Assembly: GCA_903881085.1 (NCBI GenBank)
Contig: CAIRSA010000426.1
Location: 1-38,302, forward strand
Direction: 5' to 3'
DNA from: an uncultured Acidobacteriia bacterium
Lineage (GTDB): Bacteria; Acidobacteriota; Terriglobia; Bryobacterales; Bryobacteraceae
Length of the DNA: 38,302 nt
Shown: piece by piece, positions 15,669 through 22,460 of the stretch
Position numbering within the stretch: position 1 is the first letter of the stretch
Layout: each line of letters starts with the position of its first letter
Translations under genes and position numbers: made by a program
Notes under the pieces: model-generated
Told to the model about the DNA's origin: nothing
What the model saw: the letters and a program-made list of their open reading frames with translations, nothing else
The model's database searches: none

Positions 15669-16038
15669 GGAGCATTTCGTCACGCTGCGCCGGCACCTGG
15701 CCCCGGTGTCGATCGGCTATCTGCGGCGATTGCTGCGCGCGAACGGAGCAGCGCTTTCACCACTGGTGGAAGGCGTTGTGCAGGATTCCTTGGAGGCGTT
15801 GGAGCGGACATTGCGTGGGCTTTCTGCCGAGTATGAACAAGCAGGCGAGGGACGCCGCAGGCTTATCCGGCAGATGGTGATTCAAGCCAAAGACCACGCC
15901 CGCTGGGCTGCGCTGCGCAGCAGGGAACACAAAGCAGAAAAGCAGCAGATGGCCGAGTGGCTGCTGATGTGGCTTGAGAACCCGGCCGTGTTTCCGCTCT
16001 GGGCCAATCTACTTCATAAGCGCAATGCTGGTGACTGA
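15601..16038 (+). CDS. Small basic helical protein of unknown function
   Basis: A 145-residue protein I do not recognise. It is rich in Arg, Lys, Leu and Ala, predicted largely helical, with no signal peptide or membrane helix. A stretch near LVEGVVQDSLEALERTLRGL and a charged RRRLIRQMVIQAKDHARWAA suggest coiled-coil or nucleic-acid contact. It starts inside mltG, so it is translationally linked to the ruvX-mltG unit. Its 3' end overlaps the opposite-strand fusion esterase by 30 bases. Coding is supported by natural composition in this frame and the operon position. Confidence 0.6.
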   Translation: MANNKKQALKQWLQDERPPLITEEHFVTLRRHLAPVSIGYLRRLLRANGAALSPLVEGVVQDSLEALERTLRGLSAEYEQAGEGRRRLIRQMVIQAKDHARWAALRSREHKAEKQQMAEWLLMWLENPAVFPLWANLLHKRNAGD

Positions 16039-17640
16039 CCAGGGGAAGTTTTTCAGCTGGTGGACGATGTTTCCCTTGGCGTCGAATTCTACGATGCGCG
16101 CGCCCATGTAGTCGCTGACAATGAGGCCGCCTTCGGGAGTGGGCGTGAAGCCGGAGGTCCAGGCCATCTTCGCGGCGCTGTCTTTGCCGGCGAAGGTAAA
16201 GGCGACTTTGCCATCGGCGTTTACGCGGCGGACTTCGCCGGGGCCGGCCAGGCCGATCATCATGCCTCCATCGGGCAGGGGCATGGCGTAGGCTGGCAAA
16301 CGGTCAGGGAACTCCTGCTTGCGGATCACGTCGCCGTTGGCGTTGAGTTCGAGCAGCAGTCCGGCGATTTGCACCGCAACCAGCGTAGTGCCTGCGGCGG
16401 TACGGCGGGCGCGGCGCATGGCCTTGCCTTTGTATTCGGGCTTTTCGATGTTCCAGATTGTCTTACCATCAGGCGTGACTTCGAACACGCGCGGAGTGGA
16501 GTCGTCAACCAGCAGCGTGTTGCCGTTTGGCAGGCGCTGCGCGCTGACCAGCGCAACTTTGTCGGTCTTATATTGCCATACGACTTTCTGGTCCTGATCG
16601 ATTTCGGTTACGGTGCCCTTGGGGTCTTCGATGTAGAGCACGTGGCCGTTGTCGAGCACGGATAGTTCTGTCGCGCGGTGATTCGGGCGGCGCCACAGCA
16701 CGCGGCCGGACGGCCACGCCAGGCACAGAATCTCGCCGCCAGGGCCGTGATCGTTCACCATCAGCCTGCGCGATTCCAGGAGCTTCGGCTTCATCTTGCG
16801 ATTGAGAAAATCGAGCGTGCGGGCGAAGGCGCGGTCGGCGTATTCGCCCTTGAAGCCGTGCGGCGCTTCGGCCAGTGTTTCCAGTTCCGATTCCACGCCC
16901 ATGCTGCGCATGCGGTCGACGAGGATTACCGATTGCTCAAACGGGACGTTCTGATCGCGCGTGCCGTGCACGGCCAGGATCGGGGCGGAGTCAGGCGTCA
17001 CCCAGTTGATGGGGCTTGCGCGGAAGTGCGCGTCGAGCGCGCTCATGCGGTCGCCGCCCAGCAGCGGCGGCAGGGCGGTAGCGGCGTTGCGGCTGCCTTC
17101 ATAAGCGCGGCGCAGATCGCTGCGGCCGTAGTAGCTGACGGCGCATTCCACGCTGCTCGATTGTTCTTTGCTTGCGCCGTTGCCTTCCCACTGCGGCATG
17201 TTGCGCGTGACGGCGAGCAGTTGGGCGTACGTTGCACCGGCGGATTCGCCCACCGCTGCGATGTGGTCTGAGTCGACGGTGTATTTGGCGGCCTTGGCGC
17301 GGAGAAAGCGTACGGCGGCCTTTACGTCGTGAAGGGGCAGCGGCATCTGATATGTCGGAGTGAGTCGATAGGTGACGGTCGCCGCGACGAAGCCGTTTTG
17401 GGCAAGTTTGATGGCCATGGGCAGATAGCCTTCGCGCGTGCCGCCGCTGAAGCCTCCACCGTGGATAAGCACGACAGCCGGATATTTTCCGGGGGCTTTG
17501 GGGCGGGCGATGTCCATCGCCAGTTTGCCGTGGGGGATGGAGGAGTAGTCGATGCCGCGTTCGAGGATGACGTCGGCAGGGACGGCTGGCTCTGCCGCGG
17601 AGCAGAGGAGTGCCGGGAGAAGGAGTAGTAGGTATCGCAT
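16009..17640 (-). CDS. Exported fusion: alpha/beta-hydrolase esterase plus beta-propeller
   Basis: A 543-residue protein with signal peptide (MRYLLLLLPALLCSAAEPA). Residues about 25-285 are an esterase of the BD-FAE type: HGGGF at 60-64, GESAGA with Ser133, Asp229 in HGTRDQNVP, His261 in APHGF. Residues about 292-543 form a PQQ/WD-like propeller with repeated units such as NGHVLYIEDPKGTVTEIDQD and NTLLVDDSTPRVFEVTPDGK. Both parts look complete, and they are joined in one frame without a long linker. The propeller may hold the substrate or a partner protein near the active site. It stands alone on the minus strand, convergent with and overlapping the plus-strand gene before it. Confidence 0.8.
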   Translation of the reverse strand: MRYLLLLLPALLCSAAEPAVPADVILERGIDYSSIPHGKLAMDIARPKAPGKYPAVVLIHGGGFSGGTREGYLPMAIKLAQNGFVAATVTYRLTPTYQMPLPLHDVKAAVRFLRAKAAKYTVDSDHIAAVGESAGATYAQLLAVTRNMPQWEGNGASKEQSSSVECAVSYYGRSDLRRAYEGSRNAATALPPLLGGDRMSALDAHFRASPINWVTPDSAPILAVHGTRDQNVPFEQSVILVDRMRSMGVESELETLAEAPHGFKGEYADRAFARTLDFLNRKMKPKLLESRRLMVNDHGPGGEILCLAWPSGRVLWRRPNHRATELSVLDNGHVLYIEDPKGTVTEIDQDQKVVWQYKTDKVALVSAQRLPNGNTLLVDDSTPRVFEVTPDGKTIWNIEKPEYKGKAMRRARRTAAGTTLVAVQIAGLLLELNANGDVIRKQEFPDRLPAYAMPLPDGGMMIGLAGPGEVRRVNADGKVAFTFAGKDSAAKMAWTSGFTPTPEGGLIVSDYMGARIVEFDAKGNIVHQLKNFPWSVTSIALMK

Positions 17641-17687
17641 GGGCTCTAGCGAGCATATCGCGAATTGGGGGGATTCGCACTATGGGG

Positions 17688-17797
17688 GCAGGCGAATCCA
17701 ACTTCGCTAAAGCTTCGGCGGGTCAGGTTGGCAATCGAATTACACGGGCGGGCCGAGTGCCACTCGGCCGCAGATTGCCAATCTGCCCCACATCCGG
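17688..17797. repeat. Nested palindromic repeat between two minus-strand genes
   Basis: GGCCGAGTG-C-CACTCGGCC (17751-17769) is a perfect palindrome with a single central base. It is flanked by TTGGCAATC and GATTGCCAA, which pair outside it. The right end, ATTGCCAATCTGCCCCAC, is the same module as at 5620-5632 and 36352-36369. It lies just after the chemoreceptor gene on the minus strand and could also help end its transcript. Confidence 0.65.
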
Positions 17798-17811
17798 TCT
17801 CACATCCGGGC

Positions 17812-19569
17812 TCAGGCCTTGAAGCGGTCGAGGGTGGCCCGCAGCTGATCAGAGAGCTTGGCCAGGTTGGCGATGGTGGACTGCACCCGTTGCGAATTGC
17901 CGGTCATATCACCCGAGGCCTTGTCCACTTCCAGGATGTCAGTGGCGACCTGACGGGTTGCTTCAGCGGTCTGAGCGACGCGTTCATTGGCGTCACCAAC
18001 CCCGGTTGAAGCCTGCGAAATATTGGTGGCAATATCGCGCGTCACCGCCGCCTGTTCCTCAATTGCGACAGCGATCGAAGAGACGATCTCCGACACTTCA
18101 TGGATGACCTTTGATATCTGACCGATTTCGGAGATGCCGTTTGTGGCCGCACCCTGGACGTCGTTGATGCGGTTGCGGATATCCTCTGTTGCTGTTGCTG
18201 TCTGTTGCGCCAGTTGCTTAATTTCATTGGCGACAACGGCGAAGCCCTTTCCGGCAGCACCTGCGCGCGCAGCTTCGATGGTTGCGTTCAGGGCAAGTAA
18301 ATTGGTTTGCGCGGAGATTTCGGTGATTACCTCCGTCACCTTGCCGATCTCCCTGGCCGCGTGTCCCAATCCATTCATCTGTTCGGTGATATGGACTGCC
18401 TGTTTATTTGCATCTTTGGTAATGCGGCGAGCTTTTTCAGAGATCGTGGCGATCTCGCCGATCGTGGAGGTCATCTGTTCGGTGGACGAGGCGACGCTGG
18501 TAAGATTCGCTGTGGTCTGCTCCATGCCCGCGGCTACGGAAACTACGTTGGAGTTCATCTGCTCCACCGCGGCGGCCACGGAATGGGCGCGGTCAGAAAC
18601 CTGCCGCGAGCTTTCCGAAACCTGTGTTGAGTTCGCCGAGAGTTCCGCCGAGGAGGCCGAGAGGACGGTTACTCCTGATGATATCTCGCCGATCATAGCG
18701 CGCAAACTGGATGTCATGGTCCGCACTGCGTCGGCCATGTCGCCGATTTCGTCGTTACTTGTGCATTTCAGATCCTTCGTCAAGTCACCGGCAGCTATCG
18801 ACTGAAGTACGCTGACGGCCTCTTTGAGAGGTCCACGAATGCCACGCGTTGCAAGAAAGGCCCCGAAACCGATCAGAATGGCGATGGGAGTAATCCAGGT
18901 GACTCCCTGAAAGATCCCGGCGCGGACCTGCTCGTCTACTTTGTCCATCTTCGAGCGCAGGACGAAAGCCCCGTGCATTTCGCCGGGCTTCCAGCCTTCC
19001 ATGCGGAACCCCAGCACGTCCTTGCCGTCTTTGTTGGCAGGGCCTGGGTCTCCATGACATGACATGCACTCCGCACCCAAAACAACCGGCAGGGCAAAGA
19101 CCATCTCGTTGTTGGCCTCATCTATCTCGAAATACTCCTCCTGTTTGCCCCCGCTGAGCGCAGTGAGAATCTTCTCTTCCTGCCCATTGGGCGCATTCTT
19201 TGGATTTCGCGGCTGATGAGTCGGAATGCGAAATTCATAGCCCTCTTTTTTGGCGATTGTTTCCACCAGCTGCCAGGCCGCAACCACTGGAATCGTCCCG
19301 TAAAATCGCGAAGAACGGATGTCTTGCGCTTTTTTAACGCCGGCAAGTAGACTGTGGCGATCGAAGTCGCCCTCGCGGTTCATGCCAGCAACCATCGTGC
19401 GGTTGCTTTCGGCAGCCAATAAAATACTCTTCATTGTTGCCCTGGCCGATTCAAGCCCTTGCTTGCGGATCACGGATCGCTGTACCGCGAAAGCGGCTAA
19501 TGCCGTGATCGCCACTGCCGCGCAGGCCACGGCTACGCTACGTGCCGAGATGCTCCACCGGAATGCCAT
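17812..19569 (-). CDS. Methyl-accepting chemotaxis protein with periplasmic c-type haem sensor
   Basis: A 585-residue chemoreceptor. Membrane helix 1 is at about residues 10-28 and helix 2 at about 222-240. Between them is a sensor of the Tll0287/DUF3365 type, with a c-type haem site C168-M-S-C-H172 (GAECMSCHGDPGP). A HAMP segment (about 241-295) leads to the signalling coiled coil, with the conserved hairpin EISAQTNLLALNATIEAARA followed by GAAGKGFAVVANEI. Haem-bearing receptors of this kind are known from Geobacter and sense redox state or gases. No other chemotaxis gene is nearby, so it must feed a pathway encoded elsewhere. It is divergent from the gene at 19683. Confidence 0.88.
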   Translation of the reverse strand: MAFRWSISARSVAVACAAVAITALAAFAVQRSVIRKQGLESARATMKSILLAAESNRTMVAGMNREGDFDRHSLLAGVKKAQDIRSSRFYGTIPVVAAWQLVETIAKKEGYEFRIPTHQPRNPKNAPNGQEEKILTALSGGKQEEYFEIDEANNEMVFALPVVLGAECMSCHGDPGPANKDGKDVLGFRMEGWKPGEMHGAFVLRSKMDKVDEQVRAGIFQGVTWITPIAILIGFGAFLATRGIRGPLKEAVSVLQSIAAGDLTKDLKCTSNDEIGDMADAVRTMTSSLRAMIGEISSGVTVLSASSAELSANSTQVSESSRQVSDRAHSVAAAVEQMNSNVVSVAAGMEQTTANLTSVASSTEQMTSTIGEIATISEKARRITKDANKQAVHITEQMNGLGHAAREIGKVTEVITEISAQTNLLALNATIEAARAGAAGKGFAVVANEIKQLAQQTATATEDIRNRINDVQGAATNGISEIGQISKVIHEVSEIVSSIAVAIEEQAAVTRDIATNISQASTGVGDANERVAQTAEATRQVATDILEVDKASGDMTGNSQRVQSTIANLAKLSDQLRATLDRFKA

Positions 19570-19669
19570 TCAGATTTCCCCCATTCAACACCACTGGAAT
19601 CTTTCACTACACTGCTCTTTTCGACAGAATCAGCGGCGTCTTGAAGATTCTTGAGCGCGAAACCTGCTC

Positions 19670-19683
19670 TATAATAAAGTCCG
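19670..19683 (+). promoter_or_regulatory. Perfect -10 element directly before a GTG start
   Basis: TATAAT lies at 19670-19675 and GTG follows at 19683, so a transcript from this -10 would begin at or next to the start codon and be leaderless. The -35 is weak (TTCTTG at 19648-19653, 16-bp spacer). No Shine-Dalgarno precedes the GTG, in agreement. Confidence 0.4.
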
Positions 19684-20480
19684 TGAAGCTGCTACTGCTA
19701 TTGTGGCTGGCGGCGGCAATTCCGGCACAGCCGGAACCCGCGCCAGTGCTTCTATTCTTCCCTCCACCGGGCGCTCCCGCTGGCGCGTACCGGGCTTTGC
19801 TCCAGTCGCTATCCGGCTATTTAGTGATCACGGTGAAGCCGCGCAGTTCCGTGGCAGAATGGAGGCACGCAGCCACTCTGCCGGCCAGCGAACAGCTTGC
19901 CTTTGAACGGCGGGAAGTTGAGAAGTGGGTTGAGGATGGTTTACGAGCGCTGCGCAAACACGGGGCCAAGACTGCCGGCGTTTTCGGACATGGCGCAGGT
20001 GGGCTGGCAGCTGCGGCCGCCTGCCAGATCAGCTCGTCGTTTCGCGCCTGCCTGAATTTGGACGGAGAGGCGATGGGCTCCCCGTTCCTGCTCGAGGCTT
20101 CTTTTGACCAGCCCTTCCTCTGGCTACGGCCGTTGCGCGACCCCGCTCTCGCCCCAACGGATGCGGAACTCAAGGATCGAGGGATGACTCGCGCTGACTA
20201 TGATCTGGCGATGTCTAAATCTGGCCCGTCGGCGATGTGGAAAGCACGGCGGATGGCTACGCTGGTGACCCTGTATGCCAAAGACGCCGATTACGAGAGT
20301 TTCACCTCAGCCCGAGCCGGTACCCGCAGTTTTACCCTGGGGCGCACAGTGATGCTGGCGTTCTTCGATGAGCATCTGAAGGGCCGCCGGTCGGCACTGT
20401 TTGCAGGCTTCGCCACCGGCTATCCGGAGGTTGTGTTTCAGCAGTTTGTTACTACTGCAGTTCAAGCGCCTGGACCTTGA
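19683..20480 (+). CDS. Exported alpha/beta-hydrolase-fold protein lacking the serine nucleophile
   Basis: A 265-residue protein. GTG 19683 is chosen because it opens a signal peptide (VKLLLLLWLAAAIPAQPEPA); longer frames upstream have no similarity. The fold resembles the PAF-acetylhydrolase/dienelactone-hydrolase group: VLLFFPPPGAPAG, then the elbow VFGHGAGGLAAAAA, then ACLNLDGEAMGSPF. In GHGAGG the serine of GHSxGG is replaced by glycine (GGC, one base from AGC). The region where a catalytic histidine is expected (GTRSFTLG) has none. It is therefore probably a non-catalytic relative, or uses an unknown chemistry. It overlaps the convergent gene at 20452-20772 by 29 bases. Confidence 0.65.
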   Translation: MKLLLLLWLAAAIPAQPEPAPVLLFFPPPGAPAGAYRALLQSLSGYLVITVKPRSSVAEWRHAATLPASEQLAFERREVEKWVEDGLRALRKHGAKTAGVFGHGAGGLAAAAACQISSSFRACLNLDGEAMGSPFLLEASFDQPFLWLRPLRDPALAPTDAELKDRGMTRADYDLAMSKSGPSAMWKARRMATLVTLYAKDADYESFTSARAGTRSFTLGRTVMLAFFDEHLKGRRSALFAGFATGYPEVVFQQFVTTAVQAPGP

Positions 20481-20772
20481 TTACATCCCCTTCCATGGTG
20501 CCGGAAACCTTCGCCTTCAAGTCTTTGTCTTTCGTAGCCGTCTTGAGGATTTGCAGAGTCTTGGCGTTGCCCGACTCGTTGAACTTCACAAACTTGCCGT
20601 CGGAAAGTACCAGGCCGTAGCCACCTTTGGCACAACTAACGGCGCATTGCCGGGTGTGGCCGGCAAGGTCCTTGCCCTTGCACATGACATCAACTACGGT
20701 ACCCGTCCAGGTCTCCGCGTGGAGTAAAGCGTGTGACACCAGTAACAGCAAAGAGAATCGAAAGATTTTCAT
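20452..20772 (-). CDS. Small exported cysteine-bearing protein (DUF5818-like guess)
   Basis: A 106-residue protein with a signal peptide (MKIFRFSLLLLVSHALLHAE). The mature part begins WTGTVVDVMCKGKDLAGHTR, then QCAVSCAKGGYGLVL, then a strand-rich region ending GDVIKVQALELQ. Three cysteines in a short span suggest a disulfide or a metal site. Small exported proteins of this pattern are common in Acidobacteriota; the function is unknown. ATG 20772 is preferred over an upstream ATG because it opens the signal peptide. The 3' ends of this gene and the plus-strand neighbour overlap by 29 bases. Confidence 0.65.
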   Translation of the reverse strand: MKIFRFSLLLLVSHALLHAETWTGTVVDVMCKGKDLAGHTRQCAVSCAKGGYGLVLSDGKFVKFNESGNAKTLQILKTATKDKDLKAKVSGTMEGDVIKVQALELQ

Positions 20773-20847
20773 AACCCAAAACCGCCCTCTCATACATTTA
20801 CCATAAATTTATTAAAGCGGTGTCATGTGGCCGCCGATATTAATGTC

Positions 20848-20979
20848 ATGTCTCTGAGAGCCTTTATCGACACACTCCTCGTAATCGCCGTATTCATTGC
20901 ATTTATACTCATGTTGCGGCAACATCGAAACCTGTCCAGAGAAAAACGCATCCAACGGATTACCGAGCGCATCCGATAA
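20848..20979 (+). CDS. 43-residue single-span membrane protein
   Basis: From ATG 20848 the frame reads MSLRAFIDTLLVIAVFIAFI, then LMLRQHRNLSREKRIQRITE and RIR before TAA. One hydrophobic helix (residues 9-23) is followed by a strongly basic tail, the layout of many real bacterial small membrane proteins with the tail in the cytoplasm. A GTG at 20827 could extend it by seven residues. No clear Shine-Dalgarno is visible. Its function is unknown. It precedes the HTH-like gene and phzF-like gene on the same strand. Confidence 0.5.
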   Translation: MSLRAFIDTLLVIAVFIAFILMLRQHRNLSREKRIQRITERIR

Positions 20980-21088
20980 ATAACTTGCCAGCATGCACGG
21001 ATCGTGTTTATACTGGCTTTTTCAACAGTGGTTTGAATTACCGGCAGGTGAGGCCGGAAAAACCAACAGGCTGACGGGCAGACCAAAC

Positions 21089-21358
21089 ATGACGGGAAAT
21101 GTCGAATTCGACCCCTTAGCTCCCCGGCGGGAGGCGGCGCTCTTCTATGGCCTGTTTCTGCGGGGACACTCCGTCGACGCGCTACGCCGCGATATTGACG
21201 TTCCCCGAGACTTGCTGAAGAAGTGGATGCGCGGACGCCAGTACGAAGAACCTTTTCGAGACAATCTAAAGAAGCTCTACTCCTACCGCAAAATGGTGCT
21301 GGCCATCTTTGATGAGTTGGTTCTGAACGAACGCCACCACAAACCAAGGATCCAATGA
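21089..21358 (+). CDS. Small HTH-like protein, phzF-linked
   Basis: An 89-residue protein beginning MTGNVEFDPLAPRREAALFY. The middle, GHSVDALRRDIDVPRDLLKK, reads like a helix-turn-helix, with a basic WMRGRQY turn, and the rest is helical (NLKKLYSYRKMVLAIFDELV). ATG 21089 is preferred over ATG 20993 because the 32 extra residues look unnatural. Its stop overlaps the next start (ATGA), so it is translationally coupled to the PhzF-family gene and may regulate it, which is inference. The family was not recognised with certainty. Confidence 0.6.
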   Translation: MTGNVEFDPLAPRREAALFYGLFLRGHSVDALRRDIDVPRDLLKKWMRGRQYEEPFRDNLKKLYSYRKMVLAIFDELVLNERHHKPRIQ

Positions 21359-22116
21359 AGCTTCCCATGTATCAGGTGGATGCTTTCAGTTCCAAAGTCT
21401 TTGCCGGAAATCCCGCGGCTGTCTGCCCGCTGGAACAATGGCTGGATGATGCGACACTGCAGGCGATTGCGGCGGAAAACAATCTGGCCGAGACGGCATT
21501 TTATGTCCCGGATGGGGACCGGTTCCATCTACGCTGGTTTACGCCGGCGGTGGAAGTGGACCTGTGCGGACACGCCACGCTTGCCAGCGCGTTGGTGGTG
21601 GACAGGCCTGAGGTGCGGTTCACTACGAAGAGCGGCGAGTTGATTGTGACGCGCGAAGGCGATTTGTTTACGATGGATTTCCCTTCGCGTAAACCGGCAC
21701 CTTACGCGAAGGACCCGGCGCTGATTAAGGCCGTGGGCGGCCAACCGGTGCAACTTCTGGCGGCGCGCGATTACCTGCTGGTTTACGAAACGGAAGAAGA
21801 GGTCCTGGCGTTGAAGCCGGACATGGAAGCGTTGATGGGCATTGACCGGTTTGCGGTGATCGTGACGGCGCCCGGTAGCAAGAGCGACTTCGTTTCGCGA
21901 TTCTTTGCGCCTGCGAAGGGTGTGCCTGAGGATCCGGTCACCGGCTCGGCGCATTGCACGCTGACTCCTTATTGGGCGGAGCGGTTGGGGAAGACCAGTC
22001 TGCACGCGTTTCAGGTGTCAAAGCGCGGCGGGGAGTTGTGGCTGGAGCAGAAGGGCGAGCGCGTTTCGATTTCGGGGAATGGCACCTTGTATCTGGAAGG
22101 CGCCATTTACGTTTAA
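21355..22116 (+). CDS. PhzF-family epimerase/isomerase
   Basis: A 253-residue PhzF-like protein of two similar halves. MYQVDAFSSKVFAGNPAAVC opens it, NNLAETAF carries the catalytic Glu46, RWFTPAVEVDLCGHATLASA is the first-half signature, and EDPVTGSAHCTL with ISGNGTLYLEG closes the second half. PhzF of the phenazine pathway isomerises a dihydroanthranilate; other members have unknown substrates, and no phenazine genes are near. It is slightly short for the family (usually 260-300). Probably cotranscribed with the small HTH-like gene that it overlaps. Confidence 0.88.
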   Translation: MKLPMYQVDAFSSKVFAGNPAAVCPLEQWLDDATLQAIAAENNLAETAFYVPDGDRFHLRWFTPAVEVDLCGHATLASALVVDRPEVRFTTKSGELIVTREGDLFTMDFPSRKPAPYAKDPALIKAVGGQPVQLLAARDYLLVYETEEEVLALKPDMEALMGIDRFAVIVTAPGSKSDFVSRFFAPAKGVPEDPVTGSAHCTLTPYWAERLGKTSLHAFQVSKRGGELWLEQKGERVSISGNGTLYLEGAIYV

Positions 22117-22121
22117 GTTAG

Positions 22122-22200
22122 TTAGGGGACAGGCGGATCGCCTGTCCATGGGTGGCGCAGAGTCTCACTCCAATGTCGTTTACATTGATTAGAACGACGC
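22122..22200. repeat. Repeat fragments after phzF
   Basis: GGGGACAGGCGGATCGCCTG then TCCATGGGTGGCGCAGAG is a variant of the GGCGATTCGCC/CCACCCACGG module. CCAATGTCGTTTACATTG (22171-22188) matches the reverse complement of CAATGTAAGCGACATTTG (22326-22343) at 16 of 18 positions, and the same GTAAGCGACATT motif occurs near 7000. Confidence 0.55.
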
Positions 22201-22207
22201 GTCGCAT

Positions 22208-22265
22208 TTGGGGTCTGACACCTTTTTTCGGCCGTATTTGCCGAAAATGGGCTGTCTGACCCCAA
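22208..22265. repeat. TTGGGGTCTGACA hairpin element
   Basis: The ends TTGGGGTCTGACACC and GGCTGTCTGACCCCAA are imperfect inverted repeats, and inside them TTTTCGGC pairs with GCCGAAAA. The 58-base unit folds almost end to end. It resembles REP- or MITE-like hairpins; no transposase is near. Confidence 0.55.
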
Positions 22266-22358
22266 TTGCCCTCCAACGCAATGCCCCAATGACTCCCTCA
22301 CCAAATCGGAAGCTCGCCTCATCAATGCAATGTAAGCGACATTTGAGTCTCACTCTGC

Positions 22359-22386
22359 CGCGTCCCGACTCATCGGGACGCGTTTT
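22359..22386 (+). terminator. Intrinsic terminator
   Basis: CGCGTCCCGA (22359-22368) and TCGGGACGCG (22373-22382) form a perfect 10-bp GC-rich stem with the loop CTCA, followed by TTTT. It reads on the plus strand and lies about 240 bases after the phzF-like stop, so it would end that transcript before the convergent acsA gene. Confidence 0.6.
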
Positions 22387-22460
22387 GGAGCACGCCAGAC
22401 AGGACTGCCCGCGCCACGTGGGCCCGTGCAGTCAATGTGAAGTTATTCTTGTCCAGTTAC

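Noticed and set aside
20812..20994. 60-residue minus-strand open frame
   Set aside because: It is antisense to the more natural small membrane protein and has no signal or domain.
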